Made by a program: the position numbers and the translations under genes
Notes under the pieces: model-generated
Seen by the model: only the letters and a program-made list of their open reading frames with translations
Database searches by the model: none
Told to the model about the DNA's origin: nothing
Assembly (NCBI GenBank): GCA_020847445.1
Contig: JADLBY010000119.1
Coordinates: forward strand, 1 to 64,000
Reading direction: 5' to 3'
From: Sphingomonadaceae bacterium
GTDB lineage: Bacteria; Pseudomonadota; Alphaproteobacteria; Sphingomonadales; Sphingomonadaceae
Length of the DNA stretch: 64,000 nt
Shown: positions 33,659 through 43,462 of the stretch, piece by piece
Layout of the letters: the number at the start of each line of letters is the position of its first letter
Position numbering within the stretch: position 1 is the first letter of the stretch

Positions 33659-36046
33659 ATGTCGATTGAGTCCGTAGCCCTGCGCGTGGTTGAGGAGGCG
33701 CTAGCCTTCGACGATGGGCCTGCGCGCTCGGATTTCGTCGCGCGGGCCTGTGCGGGCCAGGCGGAACTGCTGGCGCGCGTCACCCAATTGCTGGCGCATG
33801 AAGATACTGGCTTTCGCCTCACGCCGACCGAAAGCTTCGTCCACCCCATTGGTGTGATCGAGGCGATCCCCGACCGGATCGGGCCATACAAGGTGACCGC
33901 CGAGATCGCGCGCGGCGGGATGGGGGCGGTGGTGCGGGCCGAACGCGATGATGGCGTGTTCGACCAGCAGGTAGCGATCAAGCTGATCCGGGGCGATCTG
34001 GCAAGCGAGCGGGCCAAAGCGCGCTTTGCCGAGGAGCGGCGTATCCTTGCACGCCTGCGCCATCCGGGGATCGTGCGCATCCTCGATGGCGGCGATGCCG
34101 AGGGCCGCCCCTGGCTGGCGATGGACTATGTCGAAGGCCTGCCTGTCACCGAGGTGCTGCGTAAAGCCGGGGCGGGCCGGCCAGCGCGGCTCGATGCATT
34201 CGAGGCGGTCTGCGAGGCAGTCGCCTTTGCCCATCGCAGTCTGGTGATCCATGCCGACATCAAGCCGTCGAACGTGCTGATGAGTACGGACGGCGCGGTG
34301 CATCTGCTTGATTTCGGAATCGCCCGGCTGATCTCGGCGATTGATGCCGATGAAACCGGCGACCCCTATCCGCTGACCAAGGGCTACGCCGCACCGGAAC
34401 GCGCGGTGGGTATGGCGCCGACTATCGCCAGCGACGTGTTCAGCCTGGGCGTGTTGCTGCTGGGGATGCTCGGTTGCAAGGTGCCAGGAGAGGACGGCGA
34501 TTTCATTCCCGGCACGCGCCTGCCGGTGGGGCAGCTTGACGGCGATCCTGGCGCGATTGCCGCGCGCGCGCTGGCCGAGAAGCCCGAGGACCGTTATCCC
34601 GATGTTGCGGCACTGCTTTCCGACATCCGCCGCATGCGCGCCTTCGTGCCGGTTACGGCGCGGGGAGATGCGGGCTGGCGCTATGTCGCGTGGCGCTTTG
34701 TGCAGCGGCATCGCAAGGGGCTGGCGCTGGCGTCGGCGGTCGCGCTGGTTCTGATCGCGACCAGCGTGGTCAGCACGGTTCAGTATTTCCGGGCGGAGCA
34801 GCAACGCTCGGTGGCTGACGCGCGCTTCATGCAACTGCGCGACCTCGCCCGGTACATATTGTTCGAGCATTATGACCGGCTGGCGGATGCCCCCGGCACC
34901 GTGGCGGCACGCGCACAGCTTGCCGAGGTGGCAGGGCGTTATCTGGATCGCCTGCGCGCGGCACCCGATGCGCCCGCCGACCTCCGGCTCGACACGGCGC
35001 GTGGGTATCGGCGGCTGGCGACGATCCTGGGGCTGTCGGGCACGGCCAATCTCGGGCGGCCCGGCGATGCGGCGAAGGCGTTGGGACGGGCAGAGGCTCT
35101 GCTGGCACCACTGGCGCGCGAGAAGCCCGATGACGCAGGCGTGCTGATCGAACAGGGCTGGGTGGCACTCTCCCGCTGGACAATGGCATCCGACCCGCGC
35201 GGAGCGGCCTTTACCCAGCAGGCGCAAGGATATTTTTCGCGGGCGCTGGCTGTGCAGCCGGACAATTCCGAAGCTTTGCTCGGGGCATTGACCACGGATC
35301 GCGCCCGCACCTTCGATCTGGAAAAGCAGGACAGGCACGCGCAATCGCTCGCTCTCGCCCGGCAGACGCTTGCCCGGCTTCGCGTCAGCCGCTTTCCACC
35401 GGAACTGGCCACCGACGCGAGGACGCTTGAGGTTTCACTGCTCAACCGGATCGGCGATGCGACTTATTATGGCGGTGATATTGCGGGCGCACTGGCTCCC
35501 TATCGCGAAGCAGAGGGCCTGATCCTCGCCGAACTGGCCAAGGGCCCTTCGACGCGCTGGGAGGAGCGGCTGGGCGAGGCGCGCTACAACGTTGCCAGCA
35601 CGCTTGCCGACATGGGCGGGCACAATGCCGAGGCCCTGGCGGAGGTGGATCGCGGCGTCACGGAGATGGAGCGGGCACGGTCCTTCGGGCCGGACGCGGC
35701 GATCGAGATGCGGCTGATCATCCTGCTGGGGCAGAAATCACTCATTCTGTCGGCAATGGGCCGCGAGCGGGAGGCCGCCGAGGTTTCCATACGGAAAACG
35801 TCAATTTCCGAGGCCCGTCTTGCCGCCGCCCCAGGCGACGTGACCCGGCGACGCGATCTTGTCGTCGGTTTGGCCGCACACGCCGATCTTCTGGCGAAAG
35901 CGGGGGACCGCACGGCCGCCTGTCGCGCCGCGCGGAGGGGCGCCGAATTGTTGGGCGAATTGCGTGGTTCGGGCGATCTTTCGGAACGGGACGTTCGCAC
36001 CGAGATACCCAAGCTTGCCGCCGCAGCGGAGCGGCATTGCAATTAA
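33659..36046 (+). CDS. membrane Ser/Thr protein kinase with C-terminal helical repeat domain
   Basis: 795 aa. The cytoplasmic kinase domain spans about 73-330: Gly loop ARGGMGAVV (84-92), VAIK with K108, catalytic loop HADIKPSN with D200 and N205, and DFG at 218-220. The usual HRD arginine is Ala (non-RD). One membrane span lies at about 353-372. About 420 residues of TPR-like helices follow outside. It stops 3 bases from the end of the convergent ECF sigma gene. Kinases of this design pair with ECF43-type sigma factors and phosphorylate them. That function is inferred from the pairing. Confidence 0.9.
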   Translation: MSIESVALRVVEEALAFDDGPARSDFVARACAGQAELLARVTQLLAHEDTGFRLTPTESFVHPIGVIEAIPDRIGPYKVTAEIARGGMGAVVRAERDDGVFDQQVAIKLIRGDLASERAKARFAEERRILARLRHPGIVRILDGGDAEGRPWLAMDYVEGLPVTEVLRKAGAGRPARLDAFEAVCEAVAFAHRSLVIHADIKPSNVLMSTDGAVHLLDFGIARLISAIDADETGDPYPLTKGYAAPERAVGMAPTIASDVFSLGVLLLGMLGCKVPGEDGDFIPGTRLPVGQLDGDPGAIAARALAEKPEDRYPDVAALLSDIRRMRAFVPVTARGDAGWRYVAWRFVQRHRKGLALASAVALVLIATSVVSTVQYFRAEQQRSVADARFMQLRDLARYILFEHYDRLADAPGTVAARAQLAEVAGRYLDRLRAAPDAPADLRLDTARGYRRLATILGLSGTANLGRPGDAAKALGRAEALLAPLAREKPDDAGVLIEQGWVALSRWTMASDPRGAAFTQQAQGYFSRALAVQPDNSEALLGALTTDRARTFDLEKQDRHAQSLALARQTLARLRVSRFPPELATDARTLEVSLLNRIGDATYYGGDIAGALAPYREAEGLILAELAKGPSTRWEERLGEARYNVASTLADMGGHNAEALAEVDRGVTEMERARSFGPDAAIEMRLIILLGQKSLILSAMGREREAAEVSIRKTSISEARLAAAPGDVTRRRDLVVGLAAHADLLAKAGDRTAACRAARRGAELLGELRGSGDLSERDVRTEIPKLAAAAERHCN

Positions 36047-36049
36047 GGG

Positions 36050-36658
36050 TCAGTCCTTGCCTGCCTCCAGTTCGCTGGCCAGCCAGAGGCGCGCGGTTTT
36101 CCAGCGGCGTTTGACCGTGGCTTCGGAGCTTTCCAGAACTTCGGCGATCTCTCCGGGTTTAAGGCCGACGAAAAAGCGCATCTCGACGATCCGGGCGAGA
36201 TCCGGCGCTATCGTTTCCAGCTTTTTAAGCGCGGCGTCGAGAAATTCGATATCGATCTGGTCTTCCGAATTCTCGTCGGCGATGAAGATGTCGGGAGCCT
36301 GCCGTTTGGCGGCCTTGCGGCTGCGCACCGCATCAAGCATCGCCTGGCGCATGATCCGTGCGCCGGTGGCGAAAAAATGCTGCCGGTCGTTCCAGCTCAT
36401 CCGCTCCAGCCGCATGATGCGAAGCGACGCCTCGTTGACCAGATCGGTTGGCTGAAAGGTGAGCGACGGCGCATCGCGCCGCAGCATGCGCGCGGCAGCC
36501 GCCCGCAGTTCATCGTAAAGCTCGCTCAGCAGGCGATCGCGCTCTCCGGAAGATGAACTGGCGGCTGAATCCAAGGTATCGTCCCTAAGTATATGGCGCG
36601 GCAATGTAACCGCGCGGCGGGCTTTTGCAACATTCGTGCGCGGGCTGACGGCACGCAT
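36050..36658 (-). CDS. ECF-type sigma factor paired with Ser/Thr kinase (ECF43-like)
   Basis: 202 aa from the ATG at 36658; a TTG at 36604 would give a 184-aa form nearer to family length. The sigma-2 region has LTFQPTDLVNEASLRIMRLE, with Thr71 where most ECF factors have acidic residues. The sigma-4 region has MRFFVGLKPGEIAEVLESSE and ATVKRRWKTARLWL, the Sigma70_ECF (PF07638) pattern. In ECF43 systems such a Thr is the activating phosphosite. The convergent kinase and the divergent autotransporter 2 fit a signal-to-surface switch. No anti-sigma gene is present. Confidence 0.85.
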   Translation of the reverse strand: MRAVSPRTNVAKARRAVTLPRHILRDDTLDSAASSSSGERDRLLSELYDELRAAAARMLRRDAPSLTFQPTDLVNEASLRIMRLERMSWNDRQHFFATGARIMRQAMLDAVRSRKAAKRQAPDIFIADENSEDQIDIEFLDAALKKLETIAPDLARIVEMRFFVGLKPGEIAEVLESSEATVKRRWKTARLWLASELEAGKD

Positions 36659-36691
36659 GAAAGGTGAGGCCGAAAAATTTTCAAAAATTTT

Positions 36692-36771
36692 TGATCCGGT
36701 TTCCGCGCCGATGACGCCTTTACCTTTTGAGCCCGTCTGTGCGGGTGTTTTCGATCAGAGGGGGCAAGGCG
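36692..36771 (+). promoter_or_regulatory. shared leader/promoter region of autotransporter 2
   Basis: It matches 30136-30214 almost throughout, including tgatccg, tttccg, atgacgccttt and the gcccgtctgtgcggg hairpin. An A/T-rich tract (gaaaaattttcaaaaattttt region, about 36671-36691) lies just upstream. It also lies directly upstream of the divergent sigma gene, so that gene may be controlled from the same region. Confidence 0.6.
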
Positions 36772-37956
36772 ATGGCGCGGATTTCTGCATTGAGGTTAAG
36801 CACGGCGGCGCTGGCGCTGGCGGTCGGGGGTATCAGCAACGCGGCATGGGCGGCCTGCGACAATAAGACTCCGGCAGCGGGCGCTAGCGTCACCTGCGAT
36901 CCCAATGCCCCCAATCCCGATACCGGTGGTATCCTGAGCGCGCTCGAAAGCACCAATCCCAACAACATCACTCTCAACGTCCAGGCCAGCAGCACCATCT
37001 CAGGCATCTACCTTGGCACCGGGGCGACGGTGAATCTGGTGGCAGGATCGTCGGTCACCGGCACTTCGACGGGGGCGAACCGGGCAATCGATGTGGCTGG
37101 CGGCAATCTCACCATTTCCGGCGCGGTCGCCTCGCCGGGAGCTGCGGCTATCCTGCTGGGTACGGCAAGCGGATCGCGGGTGACGCTCAATTCTGGCGGC
37201 ACCGTCACCTCGAACGGCGGAGCCGGGGCAATCGTCGCCAATGGTGACGGCGGTTTCTTCACGATCAACGGCACGGTCGTCACCAATGGCGACTATTTCA
37301 ACCCGACCGGCACCGGGGCCTCGGTCGTCAATCTCTCCAACAATTTCATTACCACTGTCGGCAGCACCGGATCGATCACCACCAATGGCGCGCGGACGGT
37401 GGGGCTGGTGACCAGAGGGACTGGCAGCAGCCTGTCGGTAGCGGGATCGATCACCGCCAACGGGGCAAACAGCGCGGCGATTTCGCTGATCAGGAACGGC
37501 GGGACTACGCTGACCAACACCCTGACCCTGGCGACCGACGGCACTGCGCTGGCCACTGGCGCGACTTCGAACGCGATCTTCGCGGCGGACGCGGCACAAA
37601 TCGACATTGCCGGCACCGCGCGGACCACGGGCATCAGTTCGACGGCGCTGAACCTCAGCAACACCCTTTCAGGCACGGTGATCAATGTAGCTGGCACCGG
37701 GCGGCTTGTTTCCGAAGGGGGCGGCAGGGGCATCTGGGTCACCAACAACCCGGCAACCATCACCGTAGCCAGCGGCGGTTTTGTTGGTGACACCAGCGGC
37801 GTTTCGGGGAGCAACGGCATCGTGCTCAACACCACCGCGGCGCTAGGCAATAGCACCCTTACCAATAGCGGCACGATTTCGGTCACGTCGGGCACGGCGA
37901 TCCTGGCCAACGGCGGCGGGATCAACCTCAACAATCTAGCCGCTTTTATTCACTGA
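36772..37956 (+). pseudogene. autotransporter 2, 5' fragment (interrupted by IS)
   Basis: The open frame from the ATG at 36772 encodes a signal peptide (MARISALRLSTAALALAVGG) and a Ser/Thr/Asn/Gly-rich beta-helix passenger. It runs into the IS end and stops at 37956. The last native codon is at the CTAG duplication (37936-37939). Joined to 39589-41855 after removing the IS and one CTAG, the frame is continuous: 1145 codons in all. Without the barrel this fragment cannot reach the surface, so it is presumably non-functional unless the IS excises. Confidence 0.88.
37936..37939. repeat. CTAG target-site duplication (left)
   Basis: ctag flanks the IS at 37936-37939 and again at 39585-39588. A 4-base duplication is the size known for IS1380-family insertions. 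Confidence 0.85.
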
Positions 37957-39584
37957 GGCGGGTGAGCGGGTTGGCGGGAGTGGTGTAAGTCCCTGATCTG
38001 CATTAGAAACTGGGTGTCTACGCCGGCCCTGTTGCAGGGCAAAAAATGCCACAGGCCACACCCGCCATGAACGACGATATCGCAAGCCCTTTCGGATTCC
38101 CAGCTGTGATCGGCAAGAAGGTCACAGCCGCGTTCGACGGTGGCCGACTGACCTCGGACGGCGGCGTGTTGCTGCTGGCGCAGGCCGAGCGTGCGATGGG
38201 GATTTGCCGTCGGCTTGCGGGCTGCATCGCCGATCCGCGTGACCCCGGCCGAGTGGTCCATCGCCTCGATGACATCCTGCGGGCCCGGGTGTTCGCGATC
38301 GCCTGTGGCTACGAGGATGCCGATGATCTCGACGCCCTGCGCGATGACCCCGGGTTCCGTCTGGCGCTGGGCAAGCTGCCGGGATCGGGCGTGGGGCTTG
38401 CCAGCCAACCGACGATGAGCCGGTGGGAGAACGCCCCGACCACGCGCGAACTGGCCCGGATGATGGCACAGATGATCGGTGTCTACTGCGCCAGCTATCC
38501 GGCCCCACCGACGGCGGTGACGCTGGACATCGATGATACCTGCGATGTCGTTCACGGCTATCAGCAACTCTCGTTCTGGAACGGACATCACGGTGAGCGC
38601 TGCTTCCTGCCAATCCACGTCTACGACACCGCCACCGGCCGCCCGGTGGCGATGCTGCTGCGCACCGGCAAGACGCCGTCGGGCACCGAAGCGGCGGGCC
38701 ATATCCGGCGCCTGGTGCGCCACATCCGCCGGTACTGGCCCGACACCGGCATCACCATCCGGGGCGACGGGCACTATGGCCGTCCCGAGGTCATGGCGTT
38801 CTGCGAGGCGGCCGGGATCGACTTCGTGTTCGGCTTGCCGACCAACGCCGCGCTGCGCGCCGAACCGGCCATCGTTGCCGCCGCCGATGCCTGCGCGGTG
38901 AGGCGGGCCGAACGCCAGGCGCCGGTGCTGCGCAGCTATGCCGAGGCCCGCTACGGCGCGAAGAGCTGGAACCGCCAGCGCCGCGTCGTCGCCCGGATCG
39001 AGGCCAGCACGCTGGGCATGGACATCCGCTACGTCGTTACCTCGCTGGCGCAAGGCTCGGCCGAGCATATCTATGACACGCTTTACTGCGCGCGTGGCCA
39101 GGCCGAGAATCTGATCAAGCGTCACAAATCGCAACTCGCCAGCGATCGCACCTCGTGCCGCTCGGCCAACGCCAACCAGATGCGCCTCATTCTGCACACC
39201 GCCGCCTACTGGCTGATGTGGCGCGTCCAGCAGGCGATCCCCAGAACCCTCGCGCTAGCCACGGCCGAGTTCGTGACGCTGCGCCTACGGCTGCTCAAAG
39301 TCGCCGCCCGCGTCATCGAGAGCGCCTCGCGCATCCGTGTCGCGTTCGCGTCAGCCTGCCCTGATGCCAACATATTCAGAGCCCTCGCCACCGGCCTCCG
39401 GCCAGCACCAACATAGCCAGCGCGGCCGTGCCGCCGAACGCCAAAGCCCCGTCCATCAACCTTGAAAAGCCCATCGATCCTGTCGCGGTGAAAAACGCCG
39501 CCGGAGGCGCTCGCCCTGATTACCTGGGCACCGAAAGAGAGCGGCCGGATCAACCCGGAGCAGCCTCGTCATGAATAGACCGGG
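37940..39584 (+). mobile_element. IS1380-family insertion sequence
   Basis: 1645 bases. The left end (ccgcttttattcactgaggc from 37940) and right end (reverse complement cccggtctattcatgacgag from 39584) form imperfect inverted repeats sharing tattca. One transposase gene (38046-39416) lies inside. It is flanked by CTAG and inserted within autotransporter 2. Both ends look complete, so the element may still be mobile. Confidence 0.9.
38046..39416 (+). CDS. IS1380-family DDE transposase
   Basis: 456 aa, full length for the family. It begins with FPAVIGKKVTAAFDGGRLTS and DGGVLLLAQAERAMG, typical of IS1380. The acidic catalytic positions are suggested by VTLDIDDTCDVVHGYQQL, ITIRGDGHYGRPEVMAFC and the late segment YCARGQAENLIKRHK. 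An upstream in-frame ATG at 38067 is possible. It is the only gene of the IS and appears intact. Confidence 0.92.
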   Translation: MPQATPAMNDDIASPFGFPAVIGKKVTAAFDGGRLTSDGGVLLLAQAERAMGICRRLAGCIADPRDPGRVVHRLDDILRARVFAIACGYEDADDLDALRDDPGFRLALGKLPGSGVGLASQPTMSRWENAPTTRELARMMAQMIGVYCASYPAPPTAVTLDIDDTCDVVHGYQQLSFWNGHHGERCFLPIHVYDTATGRPVAMLLRTGKTPSGTEAAGHIRRLVRHIRRYWPDTGITIRGDGHYGRPEVMAFCEAAGIDFVFGLPTNAALRAEPAIVAAADACAVRRAERQAPVLRSYAEARYGAKSWNRQRRVVARIEASTLGMDIRYVVTSLAQGSAEHIYDTLYCARGQAENLIKRHKSQLASDRTSCRSANANQMRLILHTAAYWLMWRVQQAIPRTLALATAEFVTLRLRLLKVAARVIESASRIRVAFASACPDANIFRALATGLRPAPT

Positions 39585-39588
39585 CTAG
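39585..39588. repeat. CTAG target-site duplication (right)
   Basis: Second copy of the 4-base duplication flanking the IS1380-type element. The autotransporter frame resumes at this point. Confidence 0.85.
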
Positions 39589-41855
39589 CTGGCGGCGTGA
39601 TAACCGGAACGACTGGCATCCTCGGGCTGGGATCGACCAGCACCTATTTCATCTCCAACCAGGGCACGATCACCGGCACCGGCGGCACGGCGATCGATCT
39701 CAGCGCATCGACGGTTGATCTTGAATACACGATCTTCGGCACCAGCATGACCAACGGCACGGTGCGCGGTGGCAGCGGCACCAACACGCTGAACTTCGGC
39801 GGTGGCCCCGGCAATGACATGGCCTTTAGCTGGAACCGGCTCAACGCGGGCGGCGCGGCGGACGGGGATGACCAGTATTTCGGCTTCACCCACTTCGTGA
39901 AGCTGGGAACCAATGTGCTGACGCTGTCGGGCGGCAACGGCAGCGGCCCCGCGCGCAGCTTCACCATGGGCGGCGGCACCACGCTGGTGAGCGGCAACAT
40001 GGGTGAGACATCATTCACCGTGAACGGCGGTACCTTGCGCGGCACGGGAACGCTGGGTTCGACGAGCGTGGCCAGCGGCGGCACATTGTCGCTCACCAGC
40101 TTCGGCATTCCCGGTGAGGACAGCTTCGTCGATGCGCTGACGATCAACGGCAATCTGGTGCTGAATGCGGGGAGCAGCACCCGGCTCGACGTAGGCGCCG
40201 CCGCCGGATCGAGCGACCGCATCATCGTGACGGGCACCGCCAGCCTCGCGGGCAGCCTCTCGGTCTTTGCCCTGAGCGGAGCCTTCACGCCCGGCACCTA
40301 CACGCTGCTCACGGCCAACGGTGGACGGACGGGGACGTTCAGCCCGCTGACGACGACGCCGGTTAGCTCGGCGGTCAGCTTGCGCTATGATGCGAACAAC
40401 GTTTTTCTCGATATCGCCGCTGGAAATCCCAATCAGACCTTCAGCTTCTCGACGCGCGAAAGCCTGGTATTCAACCCGGCGACCGTCACGACCAACCGCA
40501 CGACCAACTATTCGACGCAAATCATCGGTCGTTTGCTTGGCGGCACCGCGCTCTACGATCAGACGTTCACTGCGGCATATGCCAGCACCGCCGTTCAGAA
40601 CGGGCTCACGGCGGCGCGTGCGGCCATCACTACGGTGGGCGGACCCGGCGTGATCATCGGCGATCCAGTGCGGACGTCATCAACCACGACAAGCACAACC
40701 GTTACGGGAACCTCAACCTACTCGCTGGCAGGTCCCGGCGTCTCTACCATGACATCGGTTACAACGTTCGGCCCCGCCACAATCCTGACCGGGGACTTAG
40801 CGCGGTGCAACGTGTCCTCGCTGCCCTCGACTACGCGGCCGACCTGTACGACCGGTGGCACCTCGGTGACTTTGGCCGACGCTGACGAAAACTTCAACAC
40901 GATCACGGCCACCACCTACACCATCAACGAAACCCGCACCGACACCGTCACCGACACCCTGCGTGAGGTTTACGAACTCAACGGCCAGGTCGTTGCGGTC
41001 GGCACGGTCCATGCCGAGGTGCAATCGGGGCTGTTCGATCTATCCGGGCGGTTGCTGGGGCGGCTGGCGCAGATCGAGCCGGGCCGAACGGGATGGGGTG
41101 ACGTCTATCGCTTCCGCGTCAGCCAGGGCGGGCGGCGCGATGCCTGGGGGCTCGCGGGCGGCATCAGCCTGCCGCTGGGTGAGAAGCTGACGCTGGCCGC
41201 CGGGATCGGCCACGGCAACCTCGACATCGCTGTGCCCGGCGCGGCGGAAAACGGCACGGTGAAACTGACCGAGCTGGGCGCGGCTCTGCGCTTCGATTCC
41301 GGGGGCTTCGGCGCCTCGCTTGCCGTCGTCCAGGGCTTCGGCGATGCGCGTATAGGCCGGACCATGTTCGGCAATTCCAAGGGTGCCTATGACGTGCGGG
41401 CGACCGGCGCGGCGCTGGACATGGGCTATGCCTTCACCTCGGGCGGGTTCACCCTGCGGCCTGTGGTCGGGCTCGACTGGCTGCGCGTCTCCACCGACGC
41501 CTTCACCGAAACCGATACGCTCGGCCTTGTCGTCGGCAAGCAATCGGCGGAGCGGGTGCGCGCATCCGCTGGGCTGAGTGTCGCGCGCGATTTCGGCCCT
41601 GTCACACTGGCGGTGAGCGGGCGTTACCTCGCGGTTCTTTCGGGTGCGGATCGCAATGTTCCCGTCGCTTTCGCGCTGGCTCCGACCCGCTCGCTGACCA
41701 TGGCTGGGCCGAGCGAGCCCGACACCGCGATGCTGGGCGCACGGGCGATCCTGCCGCTGGGCAAGGGCGTGAAGCTGAGCCTGGCATACGATGGCCGGTT
41801 CGGCAGCGGATACAACGCCCACAGCGGCAACCTAGGGCTGAGCGTCGCGTTCTGA
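39589..41855 (+). pseudogene. autotransporter 2, 3' fragment (rest of passenger and barrel)
   Basis: In frame with the 5' part (LAGGVITGTTGILGLGSTST). It encodes the end of the beta-helix, a linker with VIIGDPVRTSS and FGPATILTGDLARC, and the complete autotransporter barrel ending LGLSVAF. A GTG at 39597 could start translation, but the product would lack a signal peptide. The last 330 residues are about 90% identical by eye to autotransporter 1, much more than the passengers, which suggests duplication with gene conversion. Confidence 0.88.
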
Positions 41856-41937
41856 GCGGCATATCCTTGGTTTGTCATATTTTTACAATTCGCGGCTGGA
41901 TTTGGGCAATATGGGCCAATCCGCTGGAAGGTGCTGA

Positions 41938-42285
<348 letters not shown>

Positions 42286-42358
42286 CGAGCGCACCAGTAG
42301 CAAGTGCTTTCGCCGCGTCGAGGTGAAGGATGGTGTTTTGAAGGTGATGGCTTGCCGA

Positions 42359-43462
42359 TCAATCCATGTTCACCTTCACGCCTATGAAGAACGAGCGGCC
42401 TATCGCGGAGATCGGGTAGTCGAACGAAAAATCCGGCTTCTGGTCGGTCAGGTTGTTCACGCCGCCATAGACAGTGAACCCGCGCCCGGCATCCACGGCA
42501 AAGCGCAGATCGTGGTTCCAGCGCGCCTTGTAAAACAGGTATTCGAGCGCGGCGATATCGGGCTGCCCCCGCACTTGAGCTTCGGAATAGCGGCGGGTCC
42601 GCTCGAACCAGTCCAAGCTGTAGCCGATCGAGAAGGAGCCCACCCGGTAATCGAGATCGAGGGTCGCCTGCCAGCGCGGCGCGTAGATGCTACGGCGCTC
42701 GCTGGTGATTTCGCCACCCGGTACGGCGGCGAAGTCCAGCTTGTCGAGATAGCCGACGACCAGCGCGGCATCGAGCCGGCCATTGTGCCCGATCGCGGTC
42801 GAATAGCGCATCGTGGCATCGAAGCCCGCCGTTTCGAACCGGGACACGTTCTGCGGCTGGACATGGAAACCGCTGACGAAACCGGTGCCCGCCGCGCGGG
42901 TAACATTGTCGCAATAGACGTTCGCGGTCGTCGGCTGATCGACGCACAAGTCGGTCAACTGCTGCGCGGAGGGCGTGTTGACCGCTCCGGTCAAGCGGAT
43001 GTCGTACCAGTCCAGGCTGAGCGTGAAGCCGGGCAAAGCGCGCGGGGTGAACACCAGCCCGGCAGTCCAGCTGTCGGCGGTTTCCTCGCGCAGGCTGGGG
43101 TTCCCGCTAGCCGAGCCGAGGATACTGACCCCGGCTTGGGGATCGGAAGAGGGGCTGAATCCGGCGATCTGCGGCGGCGTCAACCCGGCCTGGGCAAGGA
43201 GCGCGGAGCAATTGGCCTGACGGTATCGGCTCCCGCTGCCCAGATTGGACACGTCGCAGGGATCATCGACGGACAGGTAGGTTCCCGATGCCGGGCTGTA
43301 GAGTTCGCCGATATTGGGTGCGCGAACGGCGCGTGACAGGGTGGCGCGGAAGCGGATGTCGGGGGAGGGGGCATAGATGCCATCGAACTTCCAGGCGAGG
43401 GTGGAGCCGATGCTGGAATAGTCCGAGACGCGGACCGCCGCGCCAAGGTTCAGCAGATGCAC
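42359..43462 (-). pseudogene. TonB-dependent receptor, C-terminal part after in-frame TAG
   Basis: 367 codons encoding the distal half of the beta-barrel (VHLLNLGAAVRVSDYSSIGS and RATLSRAVRAPNIGELYSPA, typical TonB receptor strands), ending FFIGVKVNMD. It is in the same frame as 43463-45286 and separated only by a TAG codon at 43465-43463, so the receptor is truncated by a single nonsense codon. A GTG follows the stop directly, but a barrel half without signal or plug would not assemble. Confidence 0.88.

Noticed and set aside
33701..35344. 547-codon open frame antisense to the Ser/Thr kinase
   Set aside because: It is a high-GC shadow rich in His/Arg/Gln with no domain and no ribosome site, fully opposite a well-supported gene. 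The same applies to 27464-28819 and 31024-31815.
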